64,000 nt of DNA from Strix aluco (taxonomy: Eukaryota; Chordata; Aves; Strigiformes; Strigidae), in NCBI RefSeq assembly GCF_031877795.1, contig NC_133934.1, positions 25,919,716 through 25,983,715 of the forward strand, written 5' to 3'. Shown one piece after another: positions 26,465-40,400 of this stretch. Within the stretch, counting starts at the first letter, position 1; each line of letters starts with the position of its first letter. The notes below the pieces were generated by a model. The model did not search any database and was not told the DNA's origin. It worked only from the letters and a program-made list of their open reading frames with translations. Made by a program: the position numbers and the translations under genes.

Positions 26465-28374
26465 ACTAAAGTACAAATTGGTGTGTCACTTTATCTATGC
26501 ACATATAAACTAAAAATTGAAAGTTTCTGTAAACCTGAAAGAAAGTTCCAAATTCTTATATATGAGTTTTGAGAGGCTACATTTTATTGTGAACATTTTT
26601 TAATGTCTGTAACTTTTCTGTTTTCACAATGCATATATACGTGTGGGAACATGTGTGAGTGATGCATAGATACACACATATATATTTAAAGCATAGATAT
26701 ATGGATGTATTTCTGAGAAGACAGCCTTCTGAAACATTAATCCTAGCTATGTGAAATGTTAAAAACCTGAAAAAGATAACCATTCAAAGAAAAATAGTAT
26801 AATTAATAACCTTCTCACAAGCTACTTAAAGTATTTACAAAATTATCACAACTTTTAGCAAATAGTGCCTTCTTACACAACTGCTTCTAAAATAAAACAT
26901 GTTAAGTTTAAACTGGAAATTAGATCAAGCTGCTCTATTTGTTTCACTTTGTTTTGCAATTTGGTTTTGTCAGGACTTTGACTTTTGTAAGAAGAATTGT
27001 GGAGAATTTATTTCCATAAGTCTTTAAAACGTTGTTCATATACCTGAGTAATTAATGATAGACTTGTAACAACTCATGACATCTTTGGAAGCTCTTAACA
27101 AATTTTTATCTATAAACACAAGTGATAATAAATTGCAAGATTGTTCATTAGTTTGGGCTTATTAGAATTGTTTTAATTTGAGCAGGTACATCTTAAGATT
27201 TTCATTTAAATTGCTGGGAGAATTTCCCGGCCACAACTACAGATCTATTGTTGAGCTTTTAGCCTACTTTTCAGGGTAAAATTATCTGGATAGTATAGTC
27301 TGGCTGCATTTATTTCTTTCCAGTGCCATCTACTGGTCAAAATTGAATTTGTGTAAATGTTTTTTGTCCTCATATGTTGATAGAGGTCGTACCACTTCCA
27401 GGCAGAGTTGTGAACTGTACAGCATATGGTCAGAACTTGTTCCTTCAACATAAGTCATATAATGTATAACCTCAAGTGATATATAAAAAGCTTGCCAACA
27501 GCTAAATGTGATTGAGAACAACTTTCCTTTGCTTCTCTTCATTTTTGCTCTGTACCCTTATGGCTTTGCCCAGAAGAGGTGTCTTCTCCTTTCCTTCACA
27601 GCACCTTTCCAAGTTGACCATGGCACATGCGTAGTATGATAGTTAAGTTATGACATGCTTTATGCTAAATACTTTTATTTCAGGCAGTTTGAGATAAGCT
27701 AGAATTGGACAAGTGAGGTTAAACACTCTGGAAAAAACAACTGAAGCTGCACGGAATACAACCAGATTTTTGGAAGTGCTTTTGTTTTGCACCGTTAACA
27801 CAAATTGTTATTGAATTGTCGGTAAATCTATTATCTCAGGGAAATAACTGATTTTTTTTTAATGTTAAGTTATTGCAGCATATTGAATGTACCTCTCCAC
27901 ATTAGTCCTGGATTTTCATCTTGTGTTGATTTCAATGTCACTGTATGCAAAAATTTCCACTTCTCTATCAGGACTCTTAGAAAAGAGATATCCTTTATAG
28001 AATCACTTCACTTGTATAAACAAGATTATTCTGAAGTTGTAATGCTGATGAGAAGTGCTTAGTCTAAACTGTGATGTGTTTATACACTCACAGCTAATAA
28101 AAGTGACAATTCTGTGATCTCAGTAATGCTCAGATGCACAATAAAAATTCAAATTAGCTTTCATTAAAATGAGCAGATGCCCTTTGTTTCAGTAGCAATT
28201 GGGAAAGAATAAACTTAAGTGAAATATTTAAATGAAGCATAGTCAAATATTTAAGAAGTTATGTTGGAGATGAATAACTATTCACATTAATCTGACAAAA
28301 AAGTAAGTTCTCTATGGTTCAGAAAGTTGATTAGGGGATTTCTTGCTGCTTTCTAACACCTTGTCTTTCCGCAG

Positions 28375-28417
28375 CAGGCCAGGACATCAGAGTCATCAGA
28401 ACAGGTGAATAAAAAAG
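28375..28417 (+). other. KLF3: KLF3 exon 2, 5' UTR part
   Basis: Follows the acceptor CTTTCCGCAG. A second AG three bases later (CAG at 28375-28377) makes a NAGNAG tandem acceptor, so the exon may start at 28375 or 28378. A TGA at 28406-28408 is in frame four codons before the start codon and closes the upstream reading frame. Confidence 0.8.
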
Positions 28418-28474
28418 ATGCTAATGTTTGACCCAGTCCCTATCAAGCAAGAAGCCATGGAGCCTGTTTCAGTG
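28418..28474 (+). CDS. KLF3: KLF3 coding exon 2 (residues 1-19)
   Basis: Nineteen whole codons, ending ...PVSV before the donor GTAAGA at 28,475 (phase 0). It carries the N-terminal SUMO site at K10. Reading on past the donor gives a frame that diverges from KLF3 at once and has no merit. Confidence 0.95.
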
Positions 28475-31400
28475 GTAAGACTTATAAAATATATTAGCCT
28501 TTGTGATGACTCCATAGTTTTTCCACCTTTAAATTCATACCAAGATTTCTCTAAGCTTTGGACTAGCTTAGGAAAGGCTGTGAAGCTATGTTTTGCTCTT
28601 AGGGCAATCAAATCCACATTCTAGGAAAACTTTTTCTGTAGTTTATGAATTTATTGCCCTTAAATTACCTGCCCCATTACCCCTGCTGGTGATCCCATCC
28701 CCAGAGCAGAGGAGAGAACTTCCAAGTACTCCTCAGCCACTGCGGTGCAAATATGATCTCTGTAGCTCATGCTGCTCATGGAGGTGGGTTGAAATTAAGT
28801 TGCCAGACTTCACAGTGAAGTGGCAAGAGCCTGTGGTTTCTGTGTTACACCTTTGAACCAAAAGGACAGCTTCTCACTGTCCCTTTTTTTGTGTCTCTGT
28901 TGGTCTTGACAACATGTGCCTGGGGCTAACTGCGCTCTAAACAGCAGAAAATTAATCCTGACCAAAAAAGCAATGGCTTTTTGCTGGATAAGCCAGGTGT
29001 ATTACCTTACCATGTGAACAGATGAGAACCAGGACACCGTAGGAGAGATGGGGGAAAAAAGGAGAAGGGGAGACTTTTCCATTGGGTTAATTTTCTGTCA
29101 GCTTGGTGTGTAGGGTCATCTCAGAGAAGAGTCTGATAAGCAATAACAACAGGAACATGTAGCTGGGAGGGGCACAATGGGAATTGTGACGATTTAGGCT
29201 GCCAGGGAAATATGGCCTCAGGAAGCAGTTTCATGCATACTTCACCTATCCAGCTGCAGGTTGCTGCTGAAAGGGAAGGTTCAGGCTTTCCTCCTTCCTT
29301 TCCAGCTTTGTGTCTCCTTTGTATGACATGAAGCAACTGTGTGGCCACAGAGTGATTTGGATCCTTTGGATCAGCTCACTGAATGGTCAGAATTGCTAAC
29401 CCACCAAAAATACCCTTATTTTTGTGTCGGATCAGGAAGCTGATCTGACTCATTCTGTGCAGCTACTCAATGCTAGAGCAAGGGGAGAGGGGAGGATGAG
29501 GGAACAGGACCTCCCCTTTCAGCAGTAGCCTGCAGTAAGATCAGATTAAGTGTAACATGAAACCACACCCCTAGAAAGGCTGATAATTTAAAAGGGTGAG
29601 GTCAGTGTGCATAAATTAGAGTGTATTAAACTCATGCTCCAAATGGCATCTTTCAATGAAAAGTTTGCTTCCTGTTCTATTTAAAATGTAGAGTAATTGT
29701 CATCAATTTAAATGCATCTGTAAGCAGTCTGATTTCTTCAGTGCTATTAATAACACTTCTTGAGAGTTAAGTTCATATGCATTTTAAAATTACAGTTTGA
29801 CTTTTATGGCATTTATTTACTTGAGAGCAGTGATAGAAAAATAACTGATCTATCACTGAGAGTGTAAGTATGACAAATTCCAATATTTGTGTCAAGAAAG
29901 AACCTTACTATTGGCCAGTCTGTCTGACACTTCAATCACAATTATTGCATAACCTTATTAAGATTAGTGGTGATTATCTACGATTATCTAAGGATAGCTA
30001 ATGGTGTCCATCAAAGGCAGAAAATGGGCCACTTTTACAATAAAAGTGTCATTACATGAATAACAGGAAATTGCTATAGAGACACTGTAGGCTGTCTTTT
30101 GTACACATCTACCTTCATCTCCCAAAGAAGGTTCTGCAGTGGCTTGGGATGATGCACCCAAGAGATACAGTATGCTGCCCCAGACAGCCTGTGTGCTTCT
30201 GCAAGATGGACAGGGTCGGTTGCTCAACAGACTGACCAGGACAGGAGGGACCCGTCTTACCCAGACCAGCAGATGAAGGAAAAACTGCAGTGGGAAGAAC
30301 AAGGGAGCATTTCTAAGCCAAGTGTATTTCAAGACTGTAGTTCCAAATGTTGCTTATTCTATACCACATGCTTCTTGCAGAGATGTGGTACCCTCCATGC
30401 TGGAGTCATCTTAGGTGTTCTTATAACTCGGTGTCATCACTCTGACCAGCCATTAGAGAGTATTCAGAGCATTTTACCAAATCTGTATGCTTTCCTTTTT
30501 GTTACTGCATAACGAAAAAAAAAAAAAGCCGGAAAGGAAAAGCAGGAAGTCCAGAGAAAAGGAGATTTTTTGAGTGAGGTTCCTCTCATAGAGAGTACTA
30601 TGCCATAGAGGCTGAGGAGTGTCTGTGTTGCAGCTTCTGTACACACACAGGCTGTTTCGCCCCAAGCCCTCGAGGTCCTGGCTTCCCCAGCGCTGCTTGG
30701 TCTTGTGGCTTCCTTGGAGCCCTGCTGCCATGGCTCCCCAGCAGAAACTGCTCTGGAGACACCTCTAAAGGGAGGAATCATGGTATGGAGAGAACATAGG
30801 AAAGGATAGCAGTCACTGAGTGTGTTCGTTTTCTTGACCTTCTTTTGATGAGGTAGAAGGAAAGAGAAACTCTTAGTGTGATGTTTTGGAAGTGCTGAGC
30901 ATATCATTCAGTTCACTGCAGGCTGACATAACTCAGAAATCTAAAATCAGGATTTTTTTTTTATTGTATCTTTCATTCCAATAGTATCATTAGAGGCCAA
31001 ACTGTATGAAGCCCCTTAGGAATTATTTGTTGTTTTACCTGAACGTACACTGTAGGTACAAAGTCTGTCTTTAAAAAATCCCATTAGTTGGGGTGGGAGA
31101 AGGAAATAAATTACAGTTCTGACACCACTGTATTTCAGGGTGTGTGGCTGAAAGGATTAACTATACTTCTGAGATGACTGAAGCTCACACCCACAGTATT
31201 TCATCACTCTAAATAGCTCATGCTATTTATTGAATTGAATTGAATTATCAAACACATTTTGTGATAGTTCTTAATGAACTAGTGACACAGTCATCTGAGT
31301 CCTACCTGAATATTTGCTGCAAGGACTTTTTAAATATTCAGACAAGTACCAGTTACCATTCAGTGGAAGAAGTTGCTTTTTTATGTGTTACTGTATTTCT

Positions 31401-34400
31401 TCGAATTCAAATAAACAGTTTTTCTCTGCCCTTCCATCAGTCCCAAAACTACTTGTTTCACCCGTTCTTAAAGATAGCTATGTGCTACATAAGGGGTTGA
31501 GGTCTTAAGTAATGTACTGGAATACAAATTCCATGTGGTTAGAATGCTTTTTTGTGTATTAGCTACTATTTGGATTAAATCCTATTCATCCTCTTACATG
31601 ATACTGATTTGACAAATAGTGTAAGTAGATAAGCAGATTCTTCACCTGTTTCAGTTTTTCCAAGAGGCTGGATGAATTTTAAAATTAAATTCGTAGGGTT
31701 ATGTAGTCTATAAAAGACTTTGTGAATTGCTTCAAAATCTGTTCACCTGTACAACAAAGATGATGTTTCATTGTGGCAGTATAACAGAATTTAGTGAATT
31801 ATATCAGATCAGTGCTTGATGATGTCATCTTGTGGAAGCATCAGCCTTCTGGGTGGTGATAGGTGTGCTTGTAATGTCTTTGGTCAGTCTTTATTCTTGA
31901 TTTAATTGTATGAGCCACATGGATATGACTCAAAAATATTAGAAGTTCCTTTGAATTATTTTCCATTTTCTTTGTGGCTTTAGTGCTCTGGGTTTTGTTA
32001 TGAACAAACAGCAAGGAAAGATAAATGAATTGTTTTGTAAGGCCCAAAGAGGGAAAGTGATGATATCAAACATAAAAAAGAGCTAGTGGAGACTGTAAAG
32101 GAGTATGTGTTAAAATACAATCCTGCATCTTTGCAGTGATCTGCTCTAGTGACATACCATTCTGCACAGGGATATTTAGGAAAGCAGAATTTACAGGAAA
32201 GTGGAAATTTGTTGGGTTTTTTTCAATCCACATCAGACCAAATCCTGCATATACTATTACTTCCCACAGTAGAAATCCAAAGAAAATCTTATCATCTTAA
32301 ATACTTCAGGGAAACAGAACAATGATACCTAATTTTCTGTTGTTCCACTGCAATACTTTGCATAAATTCTGACAGGTGAGAAAAGACGGCTCTTGCAGGC
32401 TATGAAGTACACTCCTGCTTCCTGCAGTTGGAGGCATTTAGAAAACCAAACAGAGGTAGTTGGACTGGTTTTTTGTTTGCTGTTGTTAATGCTCCCTATT
32501 TACAGAGAGAGACCATGAAGTCTTCCTTACTCTCCATCCCATATCCCCCAAGGGGTACTGTTAGTTCCTTGGCAAAGAAAGGGAAAGTGACTTAACAAAT
32601 CTGAAACCAGTGGTTCATCTCAACCTAATGGCAATTGCTGTCTGTATCCCAGGGAGCTAGAAACTAAAACTTTGCAATGCTGAAAGATACAGGAAGCTTA
32701 ACTTCAGAACCAGGAGATAGATCTGAGTGTGACTTACTCCAAACGAACGGGGTTTCAACCACACTATTGATAGTGAAGCAAAACTTTTCCACCAGTGTCT
32801 GATATTCTCCTTTTTGTTGTTCTATCATCCTTCTCAGCTTTGTCACCCTATTTCTTCCCAACACAGATAATTCGTTGCACCACATTTTTCTATCACTTTA
32901 TCTGCAGTTCAGCTAGAAACATAGTAATTAAAATTGCAGAAGGAAGAAAAGTTTAGGAAAATTATTCAACTTCCCCAAACTGCCAAAAAAAAAAAGCTTA
33001 TGTTAAATCTGTGCCAGATTAATTACAGCAATGCACATCTTCTATGCAAAATAATGGAAGGCACGTGGGGTAAAATACAAAGTCCCTAGAATAATCACTT
33101 CTTAAAAAAATCATTATTTTCTTCCTAATTCTTAGAAAGTATTTATTGCTTGTCTAAATAGCTATTACTTAACTTTTCTAGCTTACAGTTCTCTGCACAA
33201 CATTTTAATAGTTTGGTATTTTTTCAACACACACTTGGTGTTACTTGAAGGGCTGAAAGAGAATAACTGTTTATATAGAAAGGTTACAGCTTGGACGTGC
33301 TGCTTCGTTCTTTAATAGACCTGTTGATGGAAAATGTTCCCCAAGATTTAAATTGCATAGTCTTTTTCCTTTCTAGTATGCTTTCAGTGAAAAAAGATGT
33401 TCTTAGGTAGTGATCATCCCTGACAAACCTGCAGCACTGTAAATGTACTGGTGCTTGGTGGTGGAACATTCACAGTTTGTTGAAGCTGATTAGTCTTTGG
33501 ACCATAAACCAGTAACAGCAATTTTAACAGAAGTACTTAATATCTCTTATGTGTTTAAATTTTGAATTTAATAGTAGATATTAATACTGTTAAATATTAA
33601 ACTCTAGCAATATTAAGTGGCCTTCATCACTTAGAATGCTAATAATTTCATTGCTTAGCTCAGCCCTGGTGGCAAGTCTATAGAACTTGTTTTAGCCAGC
33701 ACTGCTAGCAATAATGGCATTTTAATAGAATTCTGAGGAACTAATTACCATCAAAGATGAATGTTTTTATAGATTGAATTTATAAGAATAGTCATATGTG
33801 GAATCAATAAAGTTTCAGAGGTTTTAATGTAGTATTTACTGTTTGAAGATTAATCATCACTGTGTACGCTGCTTTATTTGAGTATTCTATGGAATAGGTG
33901 ACTCACATTTGTTGTTTTATCACAGTGCTATGGACGCAGCAGGAAAATTTAGTATTTTCTAAACTCACTGTTTCAAACAGTAACTGAAAAGAAGAAAAAT
34001 ACATTTGTGTCATTTTGCAAAAATACTTTTAGTTAACATTGACATTTAAAATCAACTAAGTGTCCCTCACAGGGAAGACAGATAAGAAACCGGTTTCCAC
34101 CTTGGGAAGAAAAAATTGAAATGTCATGGAAATAATTGTATAAAAATACAATAGTTCTATACTTTTAATCTGTTTCACTTTCTACCATTTTGAACATCTT
34201 TTTAATCCCACTCATCAAAGTCTTTTTGGTGCCAAAGAATTCAGCAGTTTTTTAATATTAGTGTGAAACTACTTAGCCTTAATGTGAAGCTTTACTTACC
34301 TAGAATACAAGGATAGCATTTTTTAAAAAAAATTACAGCATCTAAGGGCTAAAAAACTGTGGATTGCATTTTCTATATCTATGTGCTATGTTAGAACATC

Positions 34401-37400
34401 ACATTGGTTTCCACTGTAAGTTATCTGTTAGTAAACAACCTCAGTTTTCAACACTTTTTAAATGCCAAATTGATCTGGATAGTTGTTTAATAATACTGTA
34501 CTCTGAAATTAATGTTAATACTTCTTGGTTTACAAATATTATTTCCACTAAAATGTGGAGATCGTCACATAGGTCAAGATTAGCTTTGGGGTTTATATGA
34601 TCTTGTGATGAGAGCTGCTCACAACCACTATAACAGGAATATTCTTCCAACACGCCAAATGTTTATCCTTGTACTAGTTTTCCAAGATTAGACTAACTAG
34701 TTAGCTACTTTTTTTCTTAAAAAGGAAAAAAAAAGGTTTAGAATTTACCTTTTGCACTCCTGAGTTTGTCACCTATTGCTTATATAGTTCAGCTGTGGTT
34801 TTTTTATTGCTTGTAGGGTTCAGATACATAATTTCTTGCCTTAGTGATGGTTGTTTCCCAGTTACTTAAGCAGCTGATTGGGAGCCATTACTTGCAATTC
34901 TAAGTCAAATTTAACTGCTCTCTTGCTTGACTTCATAATCCTCAGTATATAGTTATATGCTGGACATAGCACCATGTATCTCCCAGGTCAGTTGAGTAAT
35001 GTGCAGCTTAGTGTATGAAAAGGAGTTTATAAGGGAGAAAAAGAGTTGAATAAGCCTTGAGAATTTGTTTTCATCATCTGTTTTATATTGCTTCTGAAAC
35101 AGTGAATCAGTATTCAGATAACTTCCTATGTGTGAAATCTTAGGCTTTATTTAATTCATTTTTATTTAGGAAGTACCTTAAAGTGTTTTCTTGAAACTTT
35201 TAATTTTGCCTCAGTTTTATTAGCCACTTTTCTTTTTCAGCAGTAATTGTGTGTGTTGACTTACTATTTGATTTTCTTTTATTTTTTTTCCACTCCTTCT
35301 GACAGTCATACCCGTCCAGTTATATGGACCAAATGAAGCCAAACAAATACAGCGTCATTTATTCAACACCAAGTATGTTGCACAATAAATTCTACTCAAA
35401 CCCCGAAGGACTATCAAATGGAATCCAGATGGAGCCAGTAGACCTTACGGTGAACAAACGGAGCTCACCACCTTCAACTGGAAGTTCTCCTTCCCCCCTA
35501 AAATTTCAGACTGTGCATAGGAGAACTTCACCTGGATTGACTCTGTCCTCACCCAGCTCACCTCTCAGTAAATTCACACCATCACCCCCAGGAGTACAGC
35601 CTATTTCCATGCCAATAACAATCCCACCTGTAATGGCCGCTGCTCTTTCACGCCATGGACTGCGAAGCCCTGGAATACTCCCGGTTATACAGCCTGTTGT
35701 GGTCCAGCCGGTTCCTTTTATGTATGCTCCCCATCTTCAGCAGCCCATCATGGTGTCCACAGTTCTTGCAGATGAGATGGAAACTCCAAGTAGCATGCAA
35801 GGTTGGTGTCATCAGAGGGGTTTTTTTATGCTGTCTCATCCTGGGAAAATAACCATATAGCCAAGCACTTTCTTGTGTGTTTTTCTCATTTTAGGAAATG
35901 GAACATAATTCCTGTCTTCTAAAATACGCAGGCATAGAATTTACTCTGTAAATATTTTACCAAACTTACCAAGGTCATATTCTGTTGTGATTTGTACCTG
36001 CATACAGCTGTTTTATCTACTGAGATTTGGACTGTTAAAAATGTTGGACTGATGAAAATTAATAGAATTGTTTTGAATCATAGTTCATCAGGAGATAGAC
36101 TAAAACTGGAAGATATTGTATTTTAGCATAAATTGTTGCACTAAATATGGAACTGGGGGATTTCTTCTGTTTTAACTGTAGATTTTTACATATATTTTTT
36201 ATTTCCATAAATCTTTGTATTTTTGATGTGTTGCTTTCCCTCTCCCACCCTCCCTTGATACAGTGCCTGTCATTGAGTCTTATGAGAAGCCTACACTGAA
36301 GAAAACAATCAAAGTAGAGCCAGGAAGTGAACCATCAAAGACTGACTTCTATCCTGAACAAATATCACCTCCAATGATGACCTCATTGTCTCCTCAGCAA
36401 GTAATGTTGCAAGAGTAAGTAGCAAACGGTAGTCCCAAAATCAGCAGAAGAATGAAGAAGAAGAATTGCAGCAGTTACCAGTTTTGAGGAGTGGGAAGGA
36501 GTGTTGCTGTGTTTTAGAACATGTGATAAAATACAGAAAAACATCCTTCTCCCTCACTACCACTGTGAAATGTGATTTCAACTTTTTTTTTTCCTCTTTA
36601 GCAGTATAGGAGTTGATACGTATTTATACATCACAACCACATAGACCTGCCATTATATAATGCATTTCTAAAGCAGTTCTGGTCCCCATCCAACAATTTA
36701 CTGAAAGTATGACTCCCAATAAGGCAGTGATACCTGTTCAAGTAAAACCAGCAGGAAAGATACTGTAAAGACATTTCATACTGATCTCTGTATTTACATT
36801 ACCTAAAATACCTTTCTTTAAAAAGAGTCTTGTGACTTTCTTTTCTTGGAGGACCTCTTTGTCTTTTAAAAAATTTTGGCTACTTAGTGGAAAGAACCCC
36901 CTCAGGCCTACAAGTTCCGTATATATCCAGTGAAATTCCATGTTTACCTGAAGCCATTGTTCCGTGGGTGGTTTTTTTGGCAGCTCAAGTAGTTCCTGAA
37001 GCTCGCTCTCCTCCCAGACACTTGTTTCCACTCCAGTACCAACTCATTGTGCTGGTACAACTGTTACTGGGGGCAGTGCGTGAACTGGATCAGAGATCTA
37101 ATTCGGTTTAAAACAGTCCTGTTTGCAGAAGGCAGAGCAAGAGCTAGAATGAAGTGAGGTCTGGGATGGAAACTTTTTAATTGGAAATATTAAAAATTTC
37201 TCGGGAAGTACCTGAGGAGCCATAGGCACCCTTCTGTTTCCCATTTTTCTTTGGAAAATTCTGTCAACTTAACTAAAACCGCGGAACGGCTGAGAGCCTG
37301 GCTCATCCTTCAGCAGGCAGTGCTGTGGGCAGGCATGCAGTCTGCTGGCATGGCTGTGGCAGGAGCTGAAATTGGGAATTGAGCTGGGCTCACAGTACGT

Positions 37401-40400
37401 GACCTCAGAATCCATTTCTGCCCTTTCTTCCTGCTCACCGTTGCCCTCGGAGCAGTTGTATGAGACCTCACCTCGTAGAGTGGGGAAAAAGGGCTCCGAG
37501 CCAGACTCCCAAAATCAGTGTTTGACTCTGGGGTGATTCAGAAAGAGAGAGGAAGCATGAGATGGGCGGTCTTCTGCATTTCCTTCAGAAGGCAGCCTCT
37601 TCCTCCTGCTCCTGACTGTTTGCAGGTTAGAAGGTACACCGTGGCTCCAGGGCTAACTACATTCTGCACAGCCGCCTTGTGGGCACCCCTCCTCATTTTC
37701 AAGTCTCTAAGCAGCTTCGATGCAGCTTGTAGATTGCAGGCTCTTTGCAATTAACTAGTTGCCAGCTAGCTTTTATAAACTATATGCTGTTTATTTAAAA
37801 ATAACCTTATATGTTTTATTATAATAAATATAAAATAGTAAACATCCATGTTTACGAGGTAGTTACTTATCTTCCATAATGGACCCTGCTGCACAAGGGA
37901 GCCAGGTCTGCATGTACTTGGAACTAACTTCTGCTAGGTCAGGACTATTAAATGTTTCAGTTTACTTCTGTTCATTGTTAGGCCTCTTTAACAAGAGCAA
38001 ATCAGTAAGTGCTGGTCCTCTCCTACCACACCCTTCCTCCAAGGCTGAGCCTTGTCACCTGCATTAGTGATTTGCATTAATTATTTCCCAATGACTCCAG
38101 TTTCCACAGGAAACCCATCCGCTGACCAAAGAATATAAAATTTGGTATAATGTGTAGGTAGCGTTGTTACAAAAAACACTTGAATAGTCCATGTTTCTGA
38201 AGCATCTTCTCTGCTTGCCCACGCAGAGCATTATGTTTACGGAGAGCCTGTCCTCACATTGTAATGGCTTAAATTGCTTCCTAGCTGTCCTGTAGAGCTG
38301 CAGTTCTTGCTCGTTCCTAAAGCCAGCCCTTTCAAGTTCACCTCTGCTGTATCTGCAATAAGAAATTCATAAATGGTAGTTTCTATCTTTTTATCATTAA
38401 AAAAATAGACAAATCACACAAGTTACAAGATGAGAGACCTAGACCGTTATAAAAAATGTCCTGTTTTCTCACAGCTTCATCAGCCCCTCTCTCTGCATTA
38501 TGAGCTATAGTTAGGCAATGATTTTTTATCATTTTTCATAGGTTCCAACTGCCCAACATGCACTATTCAGACACATAAGCTGCATTAAAGGTGCACAGGA
38601 AAGCTTCAGTCTCATTTTTAAGTGACTGATTTTGCTTTAGTGTTAGTTTTTGGCATCACGTTATTTATATATAATGCTGCTGGCATTTCTGTAGGGATTG
38701 CTGGACTTTCTAGTATGTCTGATAATTGACATAACTATGCAGTTATTAGTAAAATCAAATTCAAGGTAATATTCTCTGGCCAAATATAAGAAGCCTCATT
38801 AACGTTGCATTTTCTTGCAAGTGTCAAAGTCTAACTCATGCTGTTAACACAGTCTGGTCTGTTGGTAAAGAAGGAGAAAAAAAGCTGTTGAAATTGTAAC
38901 ATATTTGGAAGATACTCTTATCTGTTAGTGATGCTTAAATGGTTAGACTTACATGAATTTGTATCTGGTTGTGTAAGAGGGAATGAAAGAATTAGGGCTG
39001 TGCTTTTATTATTGGCACTTACTTAGTATTTACCTCTGATTTTTGACACCGCCTTAACCATTTTTTAAAACTGCCACACCCTATCAGATTATTGATAACA
39101 TTCTGTAGGCTTGCCAGCCTCCTTTCCTCTAAAGGGAAAATGAGACAAATTCTCAGCGCTTTTGTTACATGCTCTTAGATTGAAAACCAGCACAAATGGT
39201 ATACAGCCAATATAATTTTTTCTTCCTTTTTCCAGATGTTACCAGGACTAGCCTCCACACATAGCGATTCAAACCAAGTTTGCTTGCTGTCCTAAGCCAG
39301 AGCTTCTCCAAGAAGACTAGTATGCAACAGAATTAAAACTGAGCATTGCTTTAGAGAAGCCTTTCTTTGGAAGCTCCAAAACCTACCTTTCTTACTTAAG
39401 CATATGTACATCTGTGTCTAGTATCACCATCTGGGGTTTCCCACCATTACAGTATATTTAGCTAGATTTCATGTGTGATGGACGAGTATATCACTCAACA
39501 GTCACAGAAACACCCAAGAAAGAGATTTTGGCTCCCAAGTTCAAGCTTATAACTCTACTAAAAGAACTAATAACAGAATTAAACTTTTCCCACGTCAGTA
39601 ATTCCCATCCTGCTGTAGAGAGTAATAGAAAATTTTTTTCTTGTTAAACCACACACAAGATTTTCTATGTTTAACACATGCGCTTTACTTTGTTGAGAGA
39701 AGTAGGTATTCAGTGTTTATGAAAATTAGGCCCTAAAGAAACCTGGTTTAAGTAACTCATGTAACCTAGTGTTAGAAAGCGTAATTTGATCAGTAAAGAA
39801 ATGTGAAATACAGTAACTGAGAAAAGACAGGAGTTCTAGAAAGCTTATTTCTGTCCCATGGAGGAGCTGGTTTTGTGACAAGGAGTGTTAATATCTGCAC
39901 ATTATATACTCACTTTCAGTTAAAAGCTAAAGAATACATAAAAAGTAGTGATACAGATCTGCTAACAGGTTGACAAACGCAACTTTGTGAGGTTGCAAGA
40001 TTTGTAATGCCACTTTTAGATCAACGTACTTATTTCTTTTTCTAACATCGACATGGAAAAAAGAATCAGTTTGTCCCCAATTCTACAGTAGGGGCGGTGT
40101 TCAAACCTAAATATCCATGGTCAGTGACACCTTTTAAGAAGCTCGATGTGTTTTCACATGCGTGAATGTTTATGTTTCTGTTTGTTACAGAAGTTCATAT
40201 GTAGCTAGTATGTGTCTTACCTGCACTGTACCTGTGGGCTTCAAAAGCAAAAAATTATGTTTATGAAGGTGGAGGGACGACTTCAGACATCCTGTGGGTG
40301 TGCCACACAGGCTAAACTCTACTTTTAGGAATTGACGTCAGTGGTATAGCGAGGCCGCACCCTTCTGCCAGCACCAAACAGGAAATTCTTAATTACTCTC

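Larger units (their letters stand above)
17468..28374 (+). other. KLF3: KLF3 intron 1
   Basis: Inferred intron of about 10.9 kb between the exon 1 donor (17,468) and the exon 2 acceptor (28,371-28,377). Apart from the end of the CpG island, it contains a pyrimidine-rich microsatellite (26,199-26,464), probable ancient interspersed repeats near 20.6 and 21.1 kb, and one strong but probably unused 3' splice site at 21,020. I recognise no other gene inside it. Confidence 0.65.

Noticed and set aside
26173-26476. Frames encoding FPS/PPS, poly-Arg or Glu/Lys repeats
   Set aside because: Direct translations of the 9-bp pyrimidine array in an intron.
30464-30907. 147-codon minus-strand frame in KLF3 intron 2
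   Set aside because: No known domain, low-complexity C-terminal half and no supporting gene structure.
35324-35860. Stand-alone 178-codon gene
   Set aside because: It is KLF3 exon 3 read into intron 3. The exon starts at 35,306 and ends at the donor at 35,802.
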